DNA of 64,000 nt from positions 992,001 to 1,056,000 of the forward strand of contig CAVXAF010000007.1 of NCBI GenBank assembly GCA_963759735.1, in the 5' to 3' direction. Of this stretch, positions 9,273 to 18,508 are shown one piece after another. Source of the stretch: Hyphomicrobium_A sp963759735. Lineage in GTDB: Bacteria; Pseudomonadota; Alphaproteobacteria; Rhizobiales; Hyphomicrobiaceae. Made by a program: the position numbers and the translations under genes. The notes beneath the pieces are model-generated. The model searched no databases. It was not told where the DNA came from and saw only the letters and a program-made list of their open reading frames with translations. The number at the start of each line of letters is the position of its first letter. Within the stretch, counting starts at the first letter, position 1.

Positions 9273-9482
9273 ATGGCGCCTGCTAGCTTCCGCGAGCGCT
9301 ACCCACCACCGTGGCGCGTTGAGGCGATCCCCGGCGGTTACCGCGTCGTGTCGGCCGGCGGCTATACGCTGGCCTATGTGTACGCGCTGGAGGATGGCGC
9401 GCCGCGCGCCGCGAGCCCCACGTCGATCAATCACCGCGAGGCGCTGGCGCTGGCCAAGGCGATTGTCGGTTTGGTGGGGTGA
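9273..9482 (+). CDS. Small conserved protein of unknown function
   Basis: The 69-residue protein begins MAPASFRERYPPPWRVEAI after an AGGAAGGAA stretch, and continues GGYRVVSAGGYTLAYVYA to end in NHREALALAKAIVGL. This looks like a small protein common in Bradyrhizobium and relatives: a PPPW motif, a short beta-rich core with LAYVY, and a C-terminal helix with EA(L/R)xxAxxI. No function is known to me. Confidence 0.65.
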   Translation: MAPASFRERYPPPWRVEAIPGGYRVVSAGGYTLAYVYALEDGAPRAASPTSINHREALALAKAIVGLVG

Positions 9483-9891
9483 GGTGGTACCTAAAGCCAC
9501 TTTGCCCGCATAGTGACGCCGGAGCAATGAAGCAGCTTCGGCCGGCAGGCTGCCACTGGCCCTGGGGCGCTCCGCTCGCCCATATCATCCAGACCGACTG
9601 AGGCTCGCTGGCCAGCGGCGCCACCGCGCCCGGCGTGCGCACGCACCTTGCCTTCCTCGGCGGCATTCTTATGGCTTTGCCGCTGCGCATCCAGCGACGC
9701 CATCGGCGCGCGCAATGCCGCCGAGAAAGGTAGAGAGCTTACGATGGAATAAAGCGTAAGCAGCCCTCGCTGAGCGCCCGAGAATGCAGCGAGGTGCTGA
9801 TCTCTGGTTGCAGTCAAAGGCTGGATTTGCAACTCAATTGCTGGCATTGTCGGACCCAGTCACTCGAATTGGGTACTGCTCCGGGGGGCAG
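9483..9891. other. Intergenic region upstream of the ParA-like cassette
   Basis: About 410 bases without a supported gene. GC content appears to fall towards the right end, in line with the less GC-rich cassette that follows. There is no tRNA, integrase or obvious direct repeat that would mark an insertion boundary. The last bases, CCGGGGGGCAG, may serve as the ribosome site for the ATPase gene. Confidence 0.5.
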
Positions 9892-11141
9892 ATGTTCGAA
9901 GATATTTTGAACTTTCTGATATCGAAAGTCGGATGGGAACTTACCGGTTTGGTTCTCCCGCTCGCGGGCGCAGTCTCGTGGGCGGTTGGCCGATTGCTCT
10001 GGAGCTACGGTCAGCGACTACGGGACTTCTTAGCAAGTAGAGCGAGAGCGCTTGGTGCGGTGGCTCGAAAGCAGAAGCCTGATGGGCCGACGGAAGGTCA
10101 GGGCGTGTGGACGCTCACGCCAATTGCCGCTCCAGAGAACTATAAGAACAATGTGCAGCGAGCGAGAATTCTTGCGGTCGCCAACCTTAAGGGCGGTGTA
10201 GGAAGACAACCATCGCCGCAAATATTGGTGCGTACCTGGCGGACAATATACTTTGGCGTAGAAGAGTGCTCCTGGTCGATCTCGACTATCAGGGATCGCT
10301 ATCCTCGATGGCGTTTCCAGAAGACAACAGCTGGTTGCCACCACGCGGAACAGACTCTGTCGCCACTCGTGCGTTGAGTGGTGACCTTGAACCCAGCCTG
10401 CTGCTTGCCGCTTGCAAGGAGGTTCGCGAACACAATCGACTCAAGGTCATCACGGCGCACTATGATCTCGCGCAGGCCGATAATCGACTGCTCGTGGAGT
10501 GGCTGCTGAACAAGCGTGTGGGAGACGCCAGGAGTTACACGAAGTGGCTTTCCGACATTTTCGCTGGGCGGATTTACGCACCAAATGAGATGAGGTTTAA
10601 CCTCGCGAAGTTGCTTCACTCCGAAGCAGTGCAAGACGCGTTTGACCTGATCATTATTGATTGCCCCCCGCGGTTTACGGCGGGGACAATACAAGCACTC
10701 TGCTGCAGTTCACATGTCCTGATCCCGACTATCCTAGATAAGCCCTCAAGCGAGTCCGTCACGTCATTCTGCGAGCAGGTGGAGGCGTTGAAGGCAGCTG
10801 GACTGTGCCCACACATAAAATACGTTGGTGTCGTCGCCACGCGCCATGTACCAACCCACATAGCCTCTCGGCGCGCGATCCAACAAACGGAGGACTCGAT
10901 TTCTGCGAAAGGGATCCATTGTGGCTTTCTTCCAGAGTCGACGTTTATTCCACAGACGCAGTCTCTCGTGAGAGAGGCGAGTGATGGAATTGCGTATTAC
11001 AGTCTTCAAGGTAGTGAACAGGCTGCGAGAGCAAAACAAGCGATCGGGGCACTCGCACAACACGTTGCAATGCAGGTCGGTGTGGCACCAGCGCAGTACT
11101 TTGATCAGAAGCAACTGACCCTTCCGGTGGCAGCTGAATGA
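9892..11141 (+). CDS. Membrane-tethered ParA/MinD-like ATPase, frameshifted
   Basis: The repaired protein has 416 residues. Residues 1-10 are short and amphipathic, about 14-34 form one membrane helix (LTGLVLPLAGAVSWAVGRLL), then a basic linker leads to the P-loop domain: ILAVANLKGGVG with the expected KTT, a switch-I-like LLVDLDYQGS and Walker B-like LIIIDCPP. The read sequence GTAGGAAGACAACC lacks one A at about 10203; restoring it gives GGVGKTT and joins the two frames. Deviant Walker A ATPases of this type position DNA or protein cargo. A membrane anchor at the N terminus is unusual. It overlaps the next gene by four bases (ATGA), implying coupled translation. Codon use is less GC-rich than in neighbours. 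Confidence 0.8.
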
Positions 11142-11779
11142 AGTCGATTGAACTAGCTGAGCTATTAAAGCGATGGGCTGTCCTTGTGGTGCCTCCGCCT
11201 GGGACAATCGAGCCCTTAAGGGCGCTCGAAGAGCTTCTAGAGGTGCACAAGAGTGCTTCCGTCACGACTGCGCTCACAAAGCTCACGAAGGTCGAGGCGC
11301 CTCGGGCGCTCGGAGCAGACGCCACCTGGACTGCAGCAGTCGACTATCTTGGGCCGATCGTTCGGTTGGTAAGTGACGTAGCCAAGCCGGCCATTGCTAG
11401 CGACCTTAAAGCCTTCTTGAAGTTCGCCACCGACACGCGTGGCCTAGATTCAAGCATGTTTTTGACCGCTGCTCGCGTCGCCAAGAGGCCGGCGGCGCGT
11501 GAGCGGGCGGAAGTCCCCGTCAGGATCGACGTTGTTCAAAAAATCAATCGGGCGCTGGAGCAGTCTCTAGGGGATGATGCCGGCTTCAACGATGTAATTA
11601 AGCAGATCGAAGTTCCTGGGGCGGTTACTACCCCAGAACTCTTACTGCTTGCAAAGCAGTTCGCATTGGCATCAACGAAGTCTCGTAATGCCGCCCTGAA
11701 GAAAATACGGGGCCGACACGATGCTCTGATGATCAGTCGGGCAAAATCTGCTGCTACGAGCGGAAGGGTCGCCGGGTAA
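11138..11779 (+). CDS. Helical partner protein of the ParA-like ATPase, function unknown
   Basis: The 213-residue protein has no signal peptide or membrane segment and looks largely helical with many Ala, Leu, Lys and Glu. Segments such as LRALEELLEVHKSASVTTALTKL suggest coiled-coil or helical-bundle structure, and the C terminus is basic (LKKIRGRHDALMISRAKSA). It shares an ATGA junction with the ATPase gene, so the two are almost certainly co-translated. ParA-type ATPases usually work with a small activator or adaptor encoded next to them, and this protein is placed for that role. I see no ParB-type DNA-binding motif. Confidence 0.75.
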   Translation: MKSIELAELLKRWAVLVVPPPGTIEPLRALEELLEVHKSASVTTALTKLTKVEAPRALGADATWTAAVDYLGPIVRLVSDVAKPAIASDLKAFLKFATDTRGLDSSMFLTAARVAKRPAARERAEVPVRIDVVQKINRALEQSLGDDAGFNDVIKQIEVPGAVTTPELLLLAKQFALASTKSRNAALKKIRGRHDALMISRAKSAATSGRVAG

Positions 11780-11923
11780 CTTAGTCTGATTTCAGAGACG
11801 GCAGTCTCTAGCCGTTAACCCCGCCTACCTTCAACAACTCGGCACACTGCCGCCGTGGCGGTCGAAACCTCTGCCGGAACGCATTGCGGCGGCGAGCGTT
11901 TTCCTATCAACCGGAGAACGCGC

Positions 11924-12478
11924 GTGACCCACCCAAATTTGTCGAACCGATCCGCCATCGCCGCTTGGCCGCTGGCGACGCTCGGGCTGCTCATGGCGCT
12001 GCTCGCGTTGCAACCCACTCACGCCGCCACGCCGCCCACGCTCGCCGTGCTCGGCACCTTCTTCCAGAACGACAACGAGGGACTGGAGCCGACCACCGAC
12101 GCCGAGCGGGCGCGGCTCGTCCGCACCGGCGATGCCTTCGCCGCCCAATTGGCCGAGAGCGGCGAATACAAGATCGTGCCGACGCCCGATGCCATGCGCG
12201 CCAAGATCGCCGCCGGCCAGTTGCCGGGCGAGTGCGGCGGCTGCGAAGCGGACTACGGGCGCGCGCTCGGCGCCGACCTCGTCGCCTGGATCCGCGTGCA
12301 GAAGGTGTCGAACCTGATCCTCAACCTCAACGTCTACATCGCCGACGTGAAGACGGGGCGCATGCTGCTGACCAAGAGCGTCGACCTGCGCGGCAACACC
12401 GACGACAGCTGGGCGCGCAGCCTCGCCTACATCGTGAAGAACGCGGTGCTGCCGGCCGACATCAAGCCGCCGGCGTGA
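11924..12478 (+). CDS. Secreted DUF2380/DUF3280-like protein
   Basis: This 184-residue exported protein starts at a GTG with GGAG about nine bases upstream, followed by a signal peptide (LATLGLLMALLALQPTHAA). The mature domain has LAVLGTFFQNDNEG near its start, a Cys pair in GECGGCEADYGRALGADLV, and VQKVSNLILNLNVYIADV followed by DLRGNTDDSW. This arrangement is familiar from exported alphaproteobacterial proteins annotated as DUF2380-like, often near quinohemoprotein or methanol oxidation genes. No such genes are visible here. Function unknown. Confidence 0.75.
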   Translation: MTHPNLSNRSAIAAWPLATLGLLMALLALQPTHAATPPTLAVLGTFFQNDNEGLEPTTDAERARLVRTGDAFAAQLAESGEYKIVPTPDAMRAKIAAGQLPGECGGCEADYGRALGADLVAWIRVQKVSNLILNLNVYIADVKTGRMLLTKSVDLRGNTDDSWARSLAYIVKNAVLPADIKPPA

Positions 12479-12480
12479 AG

Positions 12481-12527
12481 TCTTGGCGAAGCCGAGCAAA
12501 TAAAAGCCTCTTGGCGAAGCCGAGCAA
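12481..12527. repeat. Two direct copies of a 19-base hairpin sequence
   Basis: TCTTGGCGAAGCCGAGCAA occurs at 12481-12499 and again at 12509-12527. Each copy can fold as CTTGGC-GAA-GCCGAG with one wobble pair. They lie between the convergent ends of the secreted-protein gene and the peroxiredoxin gene, where a bidirectional transcription stop would be expected. There is no T run, so any terminator role is inferred. Confidence 0.6.
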
Positions 12528-12535
12528 CCAAACGT

Positions 12536-13099
12536 CTACTTCTTCCCCGCCTTCCACTTCTCGACGGCGGCCAGCGTGTTGGCGACGTGGCCGGAAGGGT
12601 CGAGCGCCGTGTACTCGAAGATGACCTCCCCGTTCGGCGCGATGACGTAGGACGTGCGGTTGGCCCATTCGGGCTTGCCGGGCAGCACCGCGTCGTAGGC
12701 GGCCATGATGTCCTTGCCGGCGTCGGCGGCGACGGGGAACTTGCTGCGGCATTCGCTGACCGAGAACTTCGAGAGCACGTCGATGTCGTCGGCGGAGACG
12801 CCGATGACGCTGGCCCCGAGGGCGGCGAACTTGTCCACCGCCTCGGCGAATTCGTGCGCCTCCTGCGTGCAGCCGGGCGTGAAGGCGGCGGGGTAGAAGT
12901 AGAGCACCACGGGGCCTTTTTTCAGCGCGTCGGCGAGGGAGTAGCTGAACTCCTTGCCGCCGAGCGAGGCGACGGCGGTGAAGTCGGGGGCCGTGGAGCC
13001 GGTCTTGAGCGCGGCGAGGGCGGGAAGGGCCTGCAGGGCGGGCAGCGCGAGGATGGCGGCGAAGGCGGCGGCGCGGAGGGCGGCGGAGGGAAGGCGCAT
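12536..13099 (-). CDS. Exported peroxiredoxin (AhpC/TSA, Bcp-like)
   Basis: The 187-residue protein combines an N-terminal signal peptide (AAFAAILALPALQALPALAAL) with a thioredoxin-fold peroxidase domain. The peroxidatic Cys77 sits in FYPAAFTPGCTQEAHEF, and Cys117 in SVSECRSKFP is a candidate resolving Cys, five residues beyond the usual Bcp spacing. It should reduce hydrogen peroxide or lipid peroxides outside the cytoplasm. The start at 13099 begins the signal peptide. The gene is single and divergent from parC. Confidence 0.88.
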   Translation of the reverse strand: MRLPSAALRAAAFAAILALPALQALPALAALKTGSTAPDFTAVASLGGKEFSYSLADALKKGPVVLYFYPAAFTPGCTQEAHEFAEAVDKFAALGASVIGVSADDIDVLSKFSVSECRSKFPVAADAGKDIMAAYDAVLPGKPEWANRTSYVIAPNGEVIFEYTALDPSGHVANTLAAVEKWKAGKK

Positions 13100-13292
13100 G
13101 GGTTGGGTCCGTTGTGGTTCGAGGGGTTGCGCCACCCTAGCCCGATCGCCGCGGTGGAGCGAGCCGGCCATGCGGTCTCGCCAGGGGTGGGGCAGGGCCG
13201 GCGGGGGCGCTTTTCAGGGTGTTGCGCAAGCGCCCGTGTGCATCCGCAACCTTGGGCTTGCGGCGCGGCGCGATGGGCAGTAGCCCATCCCC

Positions 13293-15548
13293 ATGAGCGA
13301 CAAACCGATTCTGCCCGGACCCGACGGCATCGAGCCGATCAACCTCAGGGATGCGCTGGAAGAGCGCTATCTCGCCTACGCGCTGTCGACCATCATGCAC
13401 CGGGCGCTGCCCGACGTGCGCGATGGCCTGAAGCCCGTGCACCGGCGCATCCTCTACGCCATGCACCAGCTGCGCCTGACGCCGGACGGCGGGTTTTTAA
13501 AGTGCGCCAAGATCGTCGGCGACACGATGGGCGACTATCACCCGCACGGCAACCAGGCGATCTACGACGCGCTGGCGCGGCTGGCGCAGGATTTCAACGT
13601 GCGCTACCCGCTGATCGACGGGCAGGGCAACTTCGGCAACATCGACGGCGATAACCCGGCCGCCGAGCGCTATACGGAAGCGCGCATCACCTCGGTCGCC
13701 GCCGAGCTGCTGGCGGGGCTGGAAGAGGAAACGGTCGACTTCCGCGCCAACTACGACGGGCGCAAGATGGAGCCGGCGGTGCTGCCGGCGGCGTTCCCCA
13801 ACCTGCTCGCCAACGGCTCGTCCGGCATCGCGGTCGGCATGGCGACGAACATTCCCCCGCACAACGTCGATGAGCTGTGCGCGGGGCTGCTGCACCTGAT
13901 CAAGCATCCGGGCGCGTCCATCGAGAAGCTGGTGGAGATGATCCCGGGGCCGGATTTCCCCACCGGCGGGGTACTGGTCGAGCCGCGCGATTCGATTCTG
14001 GAAGCCTACAAGACGGGTCGCGGCGGCTTCCGGCTGCGCGCCAGGTGGGCACGCGAGGAGACGGGCCGCGGCGGCTATCAGATCGTCGTCACCGAGATCC
14101 CCTATCAGGTGCAGAAGGCCAAGCTGGTCGAGCGCATGGCCGAGCTGCTGACCGAAAAGAAGCTGCCGCTGCTCGGCGACGTGCGCGATGAGTCGGCCGA
14201 GGAAATCCGCCTCGTGCTCGAGCCCAAGAGCCGCACCGTCGATCCGCTGCTGCTGATGGAGAGCCTGTTCCGCCTGACCGAGCTGGAGCTGCGCTTCGGC
14301 CTCAACATGAACGTGCTGTCGGCGGGGCAGATCCCGGGCGTGCTCTCCTTGCGCGATGTGCTGCGCCAGTGGCTGGAGCATCGCGTCGATGTGCTGGTCA
14401 AGCGCTCCCACTATCGCCGCAAGAAGATCGAGCATCGCCTCGAGGTGCTCGATGGCTACCTCGTCGCCTACCTCAACCTCGATGAGGTGATCCGCATCGT
14501 CCGCTTCGAGGACGATCCCAAGGCCAAGCTGATGGCCCGCTTCAAGCTGACCGAGGTGCAGGCCGACGCCATCCTGAACCTGCGTCTGCGGTCGCTGTCG
14601 AAGCTGGAAGAAATGGAAATCCGCGCCGAGCACGACAAGCTGTCGAAGGAGCTGCGCGAATTGCGCCAGCTGTTGAAGTCGGACGATCTGCAGTGGGAGC
14701 GCATCGCCGGCGAAGTCAAGGAGGTGCGCGAGCGCTATTCCAAGTCGACCAAGCTGGGCGCCCGCCGCACCACCTTCGCCGATGCCCCCGTCATCGACGT
14801 CGACCTCGACGCGGCGCTGATCGAGAAGGAGCCGATCACCATCGTGCTCTCCGACAAGGGCTGGGTGCGCGCGCTCAAGGGCCATGTCGAGGATCTGACG
14901 AAGCTCGACTTCAAGCAGGGCGACAAGCTCAAGCGCGCCGTGCACGCCTCGACCACCGACAAGCTGCTGCTGCTGGGCACCAACGGCAAGATCTTCACGC
15001 TGGAAGCGTCGCTGCTGCCGGGCGGGCGCGGGCACGGCGAGCCGGTGCGCCTGATGATCGACCTGGAAGAGAACCACGACATCGCCGACGCCTTCCCGTA
15101 TGCGCCGGGCCGCAAGCTGCTGATCTGCTCGACCGGCGGCTACGGCTTCATCGTCCCCGAGGACGAGGTGGTCGCTTCGACGCGCAAGGGCAAGCAGGTG
15201 CTGAACGTGACGGAGCCGGAGGAAGCGCGGCTGATCGTGCCGGTGCCGGACGGCGCCGACCACGTCGCCATCATCGGCGAGAACCGCAAGATGCTCGTCT
15301 TCAAGCTCGACCAGGTGAACGAGATGACGCGCGGCAAGGGCGTCATCCTGCAGCGCTTCAAGGACGGCGCGCTGGCCGATGCGCGCGTGTTCAAGAAGTC
15401 GGACGGGCTGACGTGGAGCGATAGCGCCGGGCGCACGTTCACGCTGTCGTGGTCCGAGCTGAAGGAATGGGTCGGCGAGCGCGCGCAGGCGGGGCGCGTG
15501 GCGCCGCGCGGCTTCCCCAAGTCGAACAGCTTCGGCCCGGCGTTTTAG
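13293..15548 (+). CDS. parC: DNA topoisomerase IV subunit A
   Basis: The 751-residue protein carries the breakage-reunion domain with the catalytic Tyr127 in AAERYTEARIT and the quinolone-region segment GDYHPHGNQAIYDALARL. A coiled-coil section and a C-terminal beta-pinwheel follow (TTDKLLLLGTNGKIFTLEAS, KLLICSTGGYGFIV). It decatenates sister chromosomes together with ParE, which is not in this window. It lacks the GyrA-box, supporting ParC over GyrA. The last 23 codons, and 18 internal codons from codon 559, recur 3.3 kb downstream in a deleted copy. Confidence 0.96.
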   Translation: MSDKPILPGPDGIEPINLRDALEERYLAYALSTIMHRALPDVRDGLKPVHRRILYAMHQLRLTPDGGFLKCAKIVGDTMGDYHPHGNQAIYDALARLAQDFNVRYPLIDGQGNFGNIDGDNPAAERYTEARITSVAAELLAGLEEETVDFRANYDGRKMEPAVLPAAFPNLLANGSSGIAVGMATNIPPHNVDELCAGLLHLIKHPGASIEKLVEMIPGPDFPTGGVLVEPRDSILEAYKTGRGGFRLRARWAREETGRGGYQIVVTEIPYQVQKAKLVERMAELLTEKKLPLLGDVRDESAEEIRLVLEPKSRTVDPLLLMESLFRLTELELRFGLNMNVLSAGQIPGVLSLRDVLRQWLEHRVDVLVKRSHYRRKKIEHRLEVLDGYLVAYLNLDEVIRIVRFEDDPKAKLMARFKLTEVQADAILNLRLRSLSKLEEMEIRAEHDKLSKELRELRQLLKSDDLQWERIAGEVKEVRERYSKSTKLGARRTTFADAPVIDVDLDAALIEKEPITIVLSDKGWVRALKGHVEDLTKLDFKQGDKLKRAVHASTTDKLLLLGTNGKIFTLEASLLPGGRGHGEPVRLMIDLEENHDIADAFPYAPGRKLLICSTGGYGFIVPEDEVVASTRKGKQVLNVTEPEEARLIVPVPDGADHVAIIGENRKMLVFKLDQVNEMTRGKGVILQRFKDGALADARVFKKSDGLTWSDSAGRTFTLSWSELKEWVGERAQAGRVAPRGFPKSNSFGPAF

Positions 15549-15895
15549 GGGGGCGGGTGCGTTACCGTTTTGCCGGTGGCGCGAAGCGCGTATTGGAGTG
15601 CCGCGCCGGGATCCCGGTATGCTTGAGAGAGCTGTCGAAACGACCGAGGTCCCTTTTCGGCCGACGCGGACTTGGGCGCGCGACCGACCTACCTTACCTG
15701 GCAATAGTCAGCTGTGCCGATTTAGCGGAATTCGGCCCAAAGGCATCTGCGAGCCTGCTGAGCCTCGTTAGCCTCGCCTGCATTACCTCCAAAAGCAGAC
15801 ATCGGAATTTCGGAGCTGGCGCGGTTGTCTTGACCCCGGTGCACGCCGCTCTTACGCTTTGATCCGGGGACGAAATTGGAGAAGGGCCAGACGTC
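15549..15895. other. Intergenic region after parC
   Basis: About 350 bases without a supported gene. The first 50 or so bases after the parC stop show weak similarity to the bases after the deleted parC copy at 18907 onwards, for example GGGGGCGG and TTGGA-TG in corresponding places. The right end carries GGAGAAGGG, a ribosome site for the following gene. Confidence 0.45.
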
Positions 15896-16390
15896 ATGCC
15901 GATGCGCGGTTTACTGCTGTCACTTGCCTCCATCCTTCTCATCCTCGCCACCGAGCCAGTTCTTGCCGAATGGCGCTATCTGGCGCCCGGAGACGGCGAG
16001 CAGGATGTGCATCGCGCGTTCGCCTTTGCCGAAAAGGGTGACGACCGGCTGGAATTCGCCTGCAACTCCAAGCGGCGCGACCTGTTCTATTCAGTCGCGC
16101 AGGTGTCGAAGCCAGAACTCGACAAGTTGAAAGGGGGCAACCCGACCGTGCTCATCCGCCTGGATGGGGTCGGCGTGCTGCCGCTGGACGCTGATGAAGC
16201 CTACCAGAAGGACGGCCGGCTGATTTTTGTCACCGCCGTCACGCCTAAATTCATCAAAGATCTCGGCAAGGCGAGCCAGCCGGTCGCCGCTGGTATGCAG
16301 GCCAATGGCAAAATCGTCCGCCAGGGCGAGTTCCCGAAGGATGGCCTGCAGGCAGCGTTAAAGAGGCTAGCCGCTGGCTGCGGTTTCTAA
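15896..16390 (+). CDS. Secreted protein of unknown function
   Basis: The 164-residue protein has a signal peptide (LLLSLASILLILATEPVLAEW). The mature part contains two Cys residues, in EFACNSKRRD and at the very end (AAGCGF), that could form a disulfide. It is otherwise soluble with no recognised domain. The start is the first of two nearby ATGs, after GGAGAAGGG. It is the first gene in the segment bounded by the two parC 3' ends. Confidence 0.7.
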   Translation: MPMRGLLLSLASILLILATEPVLAEWRYLAPGDGEQDVHRAFAFAEKGDDRLEFACNSKRRDLFYSVAQVSKPELDKLKGGNPTVLIRLDGVGVLPLDADEAYQKDGRLIFVTAVTPKFIKDLGKASQPVAAGMQANGKIVRQGEFPKDGLQAALKRLAAGCGF

Positions 16391-16604
16391 GACAAAGCCT
16401 GATTCACGCCGGTGGGACACCAGGCAACTCTATCGACAAAAGCGAGGGCGAAGGCGACGAGCGTCATGCAACGCGCGATGCCAAACAGAAGTACCTTCTT
16501 GATCGGCGTCAGCGTCCTTGCCCCGGTGTCATTGGCCGATCTCAACAGCGCTTGCAACCAGGTCTAAGCGGACTGACGCTGACCTTGGCCCGCGCCGGCT
16601 GCGG

Positions 16605-17273
16605 TCATCCACTCAAACGAAGCTCCGAGGTCAGGGCGGCCGGGGCAAACTCCTTGAGTACGGACAGAACGTCCTCAGGCTCCCCGACCAGCGTCTCGAG
16701 TTGGAGCGTGAATTCCGTGCCATAGTGCCATCTGTCCAACGTACGCATCACTTTGGATCCTCGATGGCTGTAGCTGTTCGAGCCTGCGGTGTGGACGCAC
16801 AAGCACACGTTGAGCCTATGGTTGCGTTGATAGTGTTCGATCATTGAAAGCCGATCGATCGCAGACCAAGGTATGGTGGCCGCCATGCGCAGTGGCAGAA
16901 AGAGTCCCTCCGCGCCCACGACGAGCTTGGTGGCAGGGGCCTTGCCCCGCTGCCGAAGCCAAACCATCCAAGCGGGGATCACGATCAATGCAGCGGGGAC
17001 GAGGAAGATGAACGCAAGCTTCCTGATCTCAGCGGGGTCGTCCGAACCGCCCAACAGCCAGTAGCTCAGAAATCCGAGGACCGGCAATCCAATCGCAACG
17101 GCCGTGTACATAACCGCATGGTGACGCCATTCGGAGACCGATTCGACGAAATAGACCCAAAGGCCGTCGGGCGATCGGAAGGGCTTACGAAGTTCTACTG
17201 GCTTCACGAAGGCGATGCTTATCGTTGAAAGAGTGGACTTGGCAGTTTGTAGTCGTTGCGCCAACCATCCCAT
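16605..17273 (-). CDS. Membrane protein with PH-like cytoplasmic domain, unknown function
   Basis: The protein has two membrane helices (about VMYTAVAIGLPVLGFLSYWLL and LAFIFLVPAALIVIPAWMVW) and a C-terminal domain with GAEGLFLPLRMAATIPWSAID, a pattern like bacterial PH-type domains. The start is uncertain: the ATG at 17273 overlaps the preceding gene by 55 bases, and shorter starts such as a GTG near 17203 are possible. It is likely co-transcribed with the secreted-protein gene just upstream. Function unknown. Confidence 0.55.
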   Translation of the reverse strand: MGWLAQRLQTAKSTLSTISIAFVKPVELRKPFRSPDGLWVYFVESVSEWRHHAVMYTAVAIGLPVLGFLSYWLLGGSDDPAEIRKLAFIFLVPAALIVIPAWMVWLRQRGKAPATKLVVGAEGLFLPLRMAATIPWSAIDRLSMIEHYQRNHRLNVCLCVHTAGSNSYSHRGSKVMRTLDRWHYGTEFTLQLETLVGEPEDVLSVLKEFAPAALTSELRLSG

Positions 17274-17653
17274 ACGACATCGGTCGGGCCGGTTGAGAAC
17301 TCGATCACCTCCCAGCCATTTGCCGATCGGCTCAGCAGGAAAAACGATCCGCCTGGATCGAATGCGCCTTCGGCAAAGTCTGCAGAGAATTTGGTAGCGT
17401 TCCAATCAATCGGATGGCCGCCCGGCCTTTGCAGCGTCACATCACCGAAGGCCCAGTCGCCGAGCACGTTGAGACGCCGGACCACGAACTCGATCGGACC
17501 ATTGGTTTCGGTCTCGAAGACGGGCCGCACCGCGTCGAGAATCTCACTGCGCAACGCCGTGCCGGGGCTAGGCTGAAGGATCTGTGCCTGCGCCGGAGAA
17601 ATGGCCGCAGCAAGAAAGACAATGAACGTGGTGACCAGGAGGAATTGCATCAT
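17219..17653 (-). CDS. Conserved secreted protein of unknown function
   Basis: The 144-residue protein has a signal peptide (MMQFLLVTTFIVFLAAAI, cleavage after AQA). The mature domain contains PIEFVVRRLNVLGDWAFGDV, LQRPGGHPIDW and a C-terminal WDGWR, a combination I associate with small exported proteins that occur singly or as repeat domains in proteobacteria. No enzyme motif is visible. The double ATG at 17653/17650 begins the signal peptide; an in-frame upstream extension adds nothing recognisable. Confidence 0.7.
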   Translation of the reverse strand: MMQFLLVTTFIVFLAAAISPAQAQILQPSPGTALRSEILDAVRPVFETETNGPIEFVVRRLNVLGDWAFGDVTLQRPGGHPIDWNATKFSADFAEGAFDPGGSFFLLSRSANGWEVIEFSTGPTDVVWDGWRNDYKLPSPLFQR

Positions 17654-17890
17654 TGCTCGATGAAGTGCGAGCCAAGAAGTGGCCAACCGGTCGAGCGCAA
17701 CCGGGAGGAGGAACGCCGCAGGCTCGACAATAGGAAGGGGCAGCTGATCGCGCAATCATTACCTCGAGGTCGAGTTCCAGCATGACCGCCCAGGCGTCGA
17801 CCTGCGCAAGGAACATCAAATTGTCGCTGAACGAAGCGTATGCTGCCGGCACCATTCACCTCAGCGCTACGTCAGCCGCCGCTTACCGGC

Positions 17891-18508
17891 TCAGTCACTG
17901 GCACCCGCCGAGACCGCATAGTCTTCTCCCGCGAACCGCTCCCATGTCACCGTCACCTTGGTGCCCACGGCCACGCGCGGATAAAGATCGAGTACGTCGC
18001 GATTGTACATACGGATGCAGCCCTTCGATGCGGCCGTGCCGATGGTCCACGGCGCATCGGTGCCGTGGATCCGATAATAGCTGGACCCGAGATAGAGCGC
18101 GCGAACGCCGAGCGGGTTCATGCGGTGGCCGCCCGGCACCCAGCGTGGCAGCCGCGGATTCTCGCGCAGCATGTCGGGCGTTGGCCGCCATGCCGGATTG
18201 ATCCTCTTGCTGGATACCTTGGTGAAGCCCTGCCAGCGGTCCTGCTCGCGCGGGATGGCCACTGGGTAGCTGATGGCAGAACCGGCGCGGGTAATCAGAT
18301 AAAGCCGGCGGTCGCTGAAGCTGACGATGATCTGGCCCCGCGTGTACTTCGAATTGAAGGGAATGACCTCGCGGCCGCTACCGTTGCTCTCTTCCTTGCC
18401 GCCCCAATCCCAGAACAGCTGTGCCGATGCGGGTTGGCTTTGCGCAGCGAGCAAGGCGAGCATCGCCAGAGCGGCGAAGCGCGTTCGGCCGGAAATGCCT
18501 CTTACCAT
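17891..18508 (-). CDS. L,D-transpeptidase (YkuD family)
   Basis: The 205-residue exported enzyme has a signal peptide to about residue 29 and one YkuD catalytic domain: IIVSFSDRRLYLI at its start, His148 in YYRIHGTDAPW, and the nucleophile Cys164 in ASKGCIRMYNRDVLDLY. These enzymes make 3-3 cross-links in peptidoglycan or attach proteins to it. Most relatives have His at the position occupied here by Lys (SHGC to SKGC); the catalytic Cys and Arg are kept. It is the last intact gene of the parC-bounded segment. Confidence 0.92.
   Translation of the reverse strand: MVRGISGRTRFAALAMLALLAAQSQPASAQLFWDWGGKEESNGSGREVIPFNSKYTRGQIIVSFSDRRLYLITRAGSAISYPVAIPREQDRWQGFTKVSSKRINPAWRPTPDMLRENPRLPRWVPGGHRMNPLGVRALYLGSSYYRIHGTDAPWTIGTAASKGCIRMYNRDVLDLYPRVAVGTKVTVTWERFAGEDYAVSAGASD

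Noticed and set aside
9784..9891. A tRNA or attachment site upstream of the ParA-like cassette
   Set aside because: The stretch with GGTTGCAGTC and GCAACTCAATTG does not fold into a cloverleaf and lacks a T-arm consensus; no matching repeat was found on the far side of the cassette.
13497..15704. A 735-residue open frame antisense to parC
   Set aside because: It is a shadow of GC-rich codon use: it mirrors parC, has Gln/His/Leu/Arg-rich composition, no family motifs and no ribosome site. Similar shadows lie opposite lepA (60923-62539), opposite mrp (49068-50444) and across 5361-7073.
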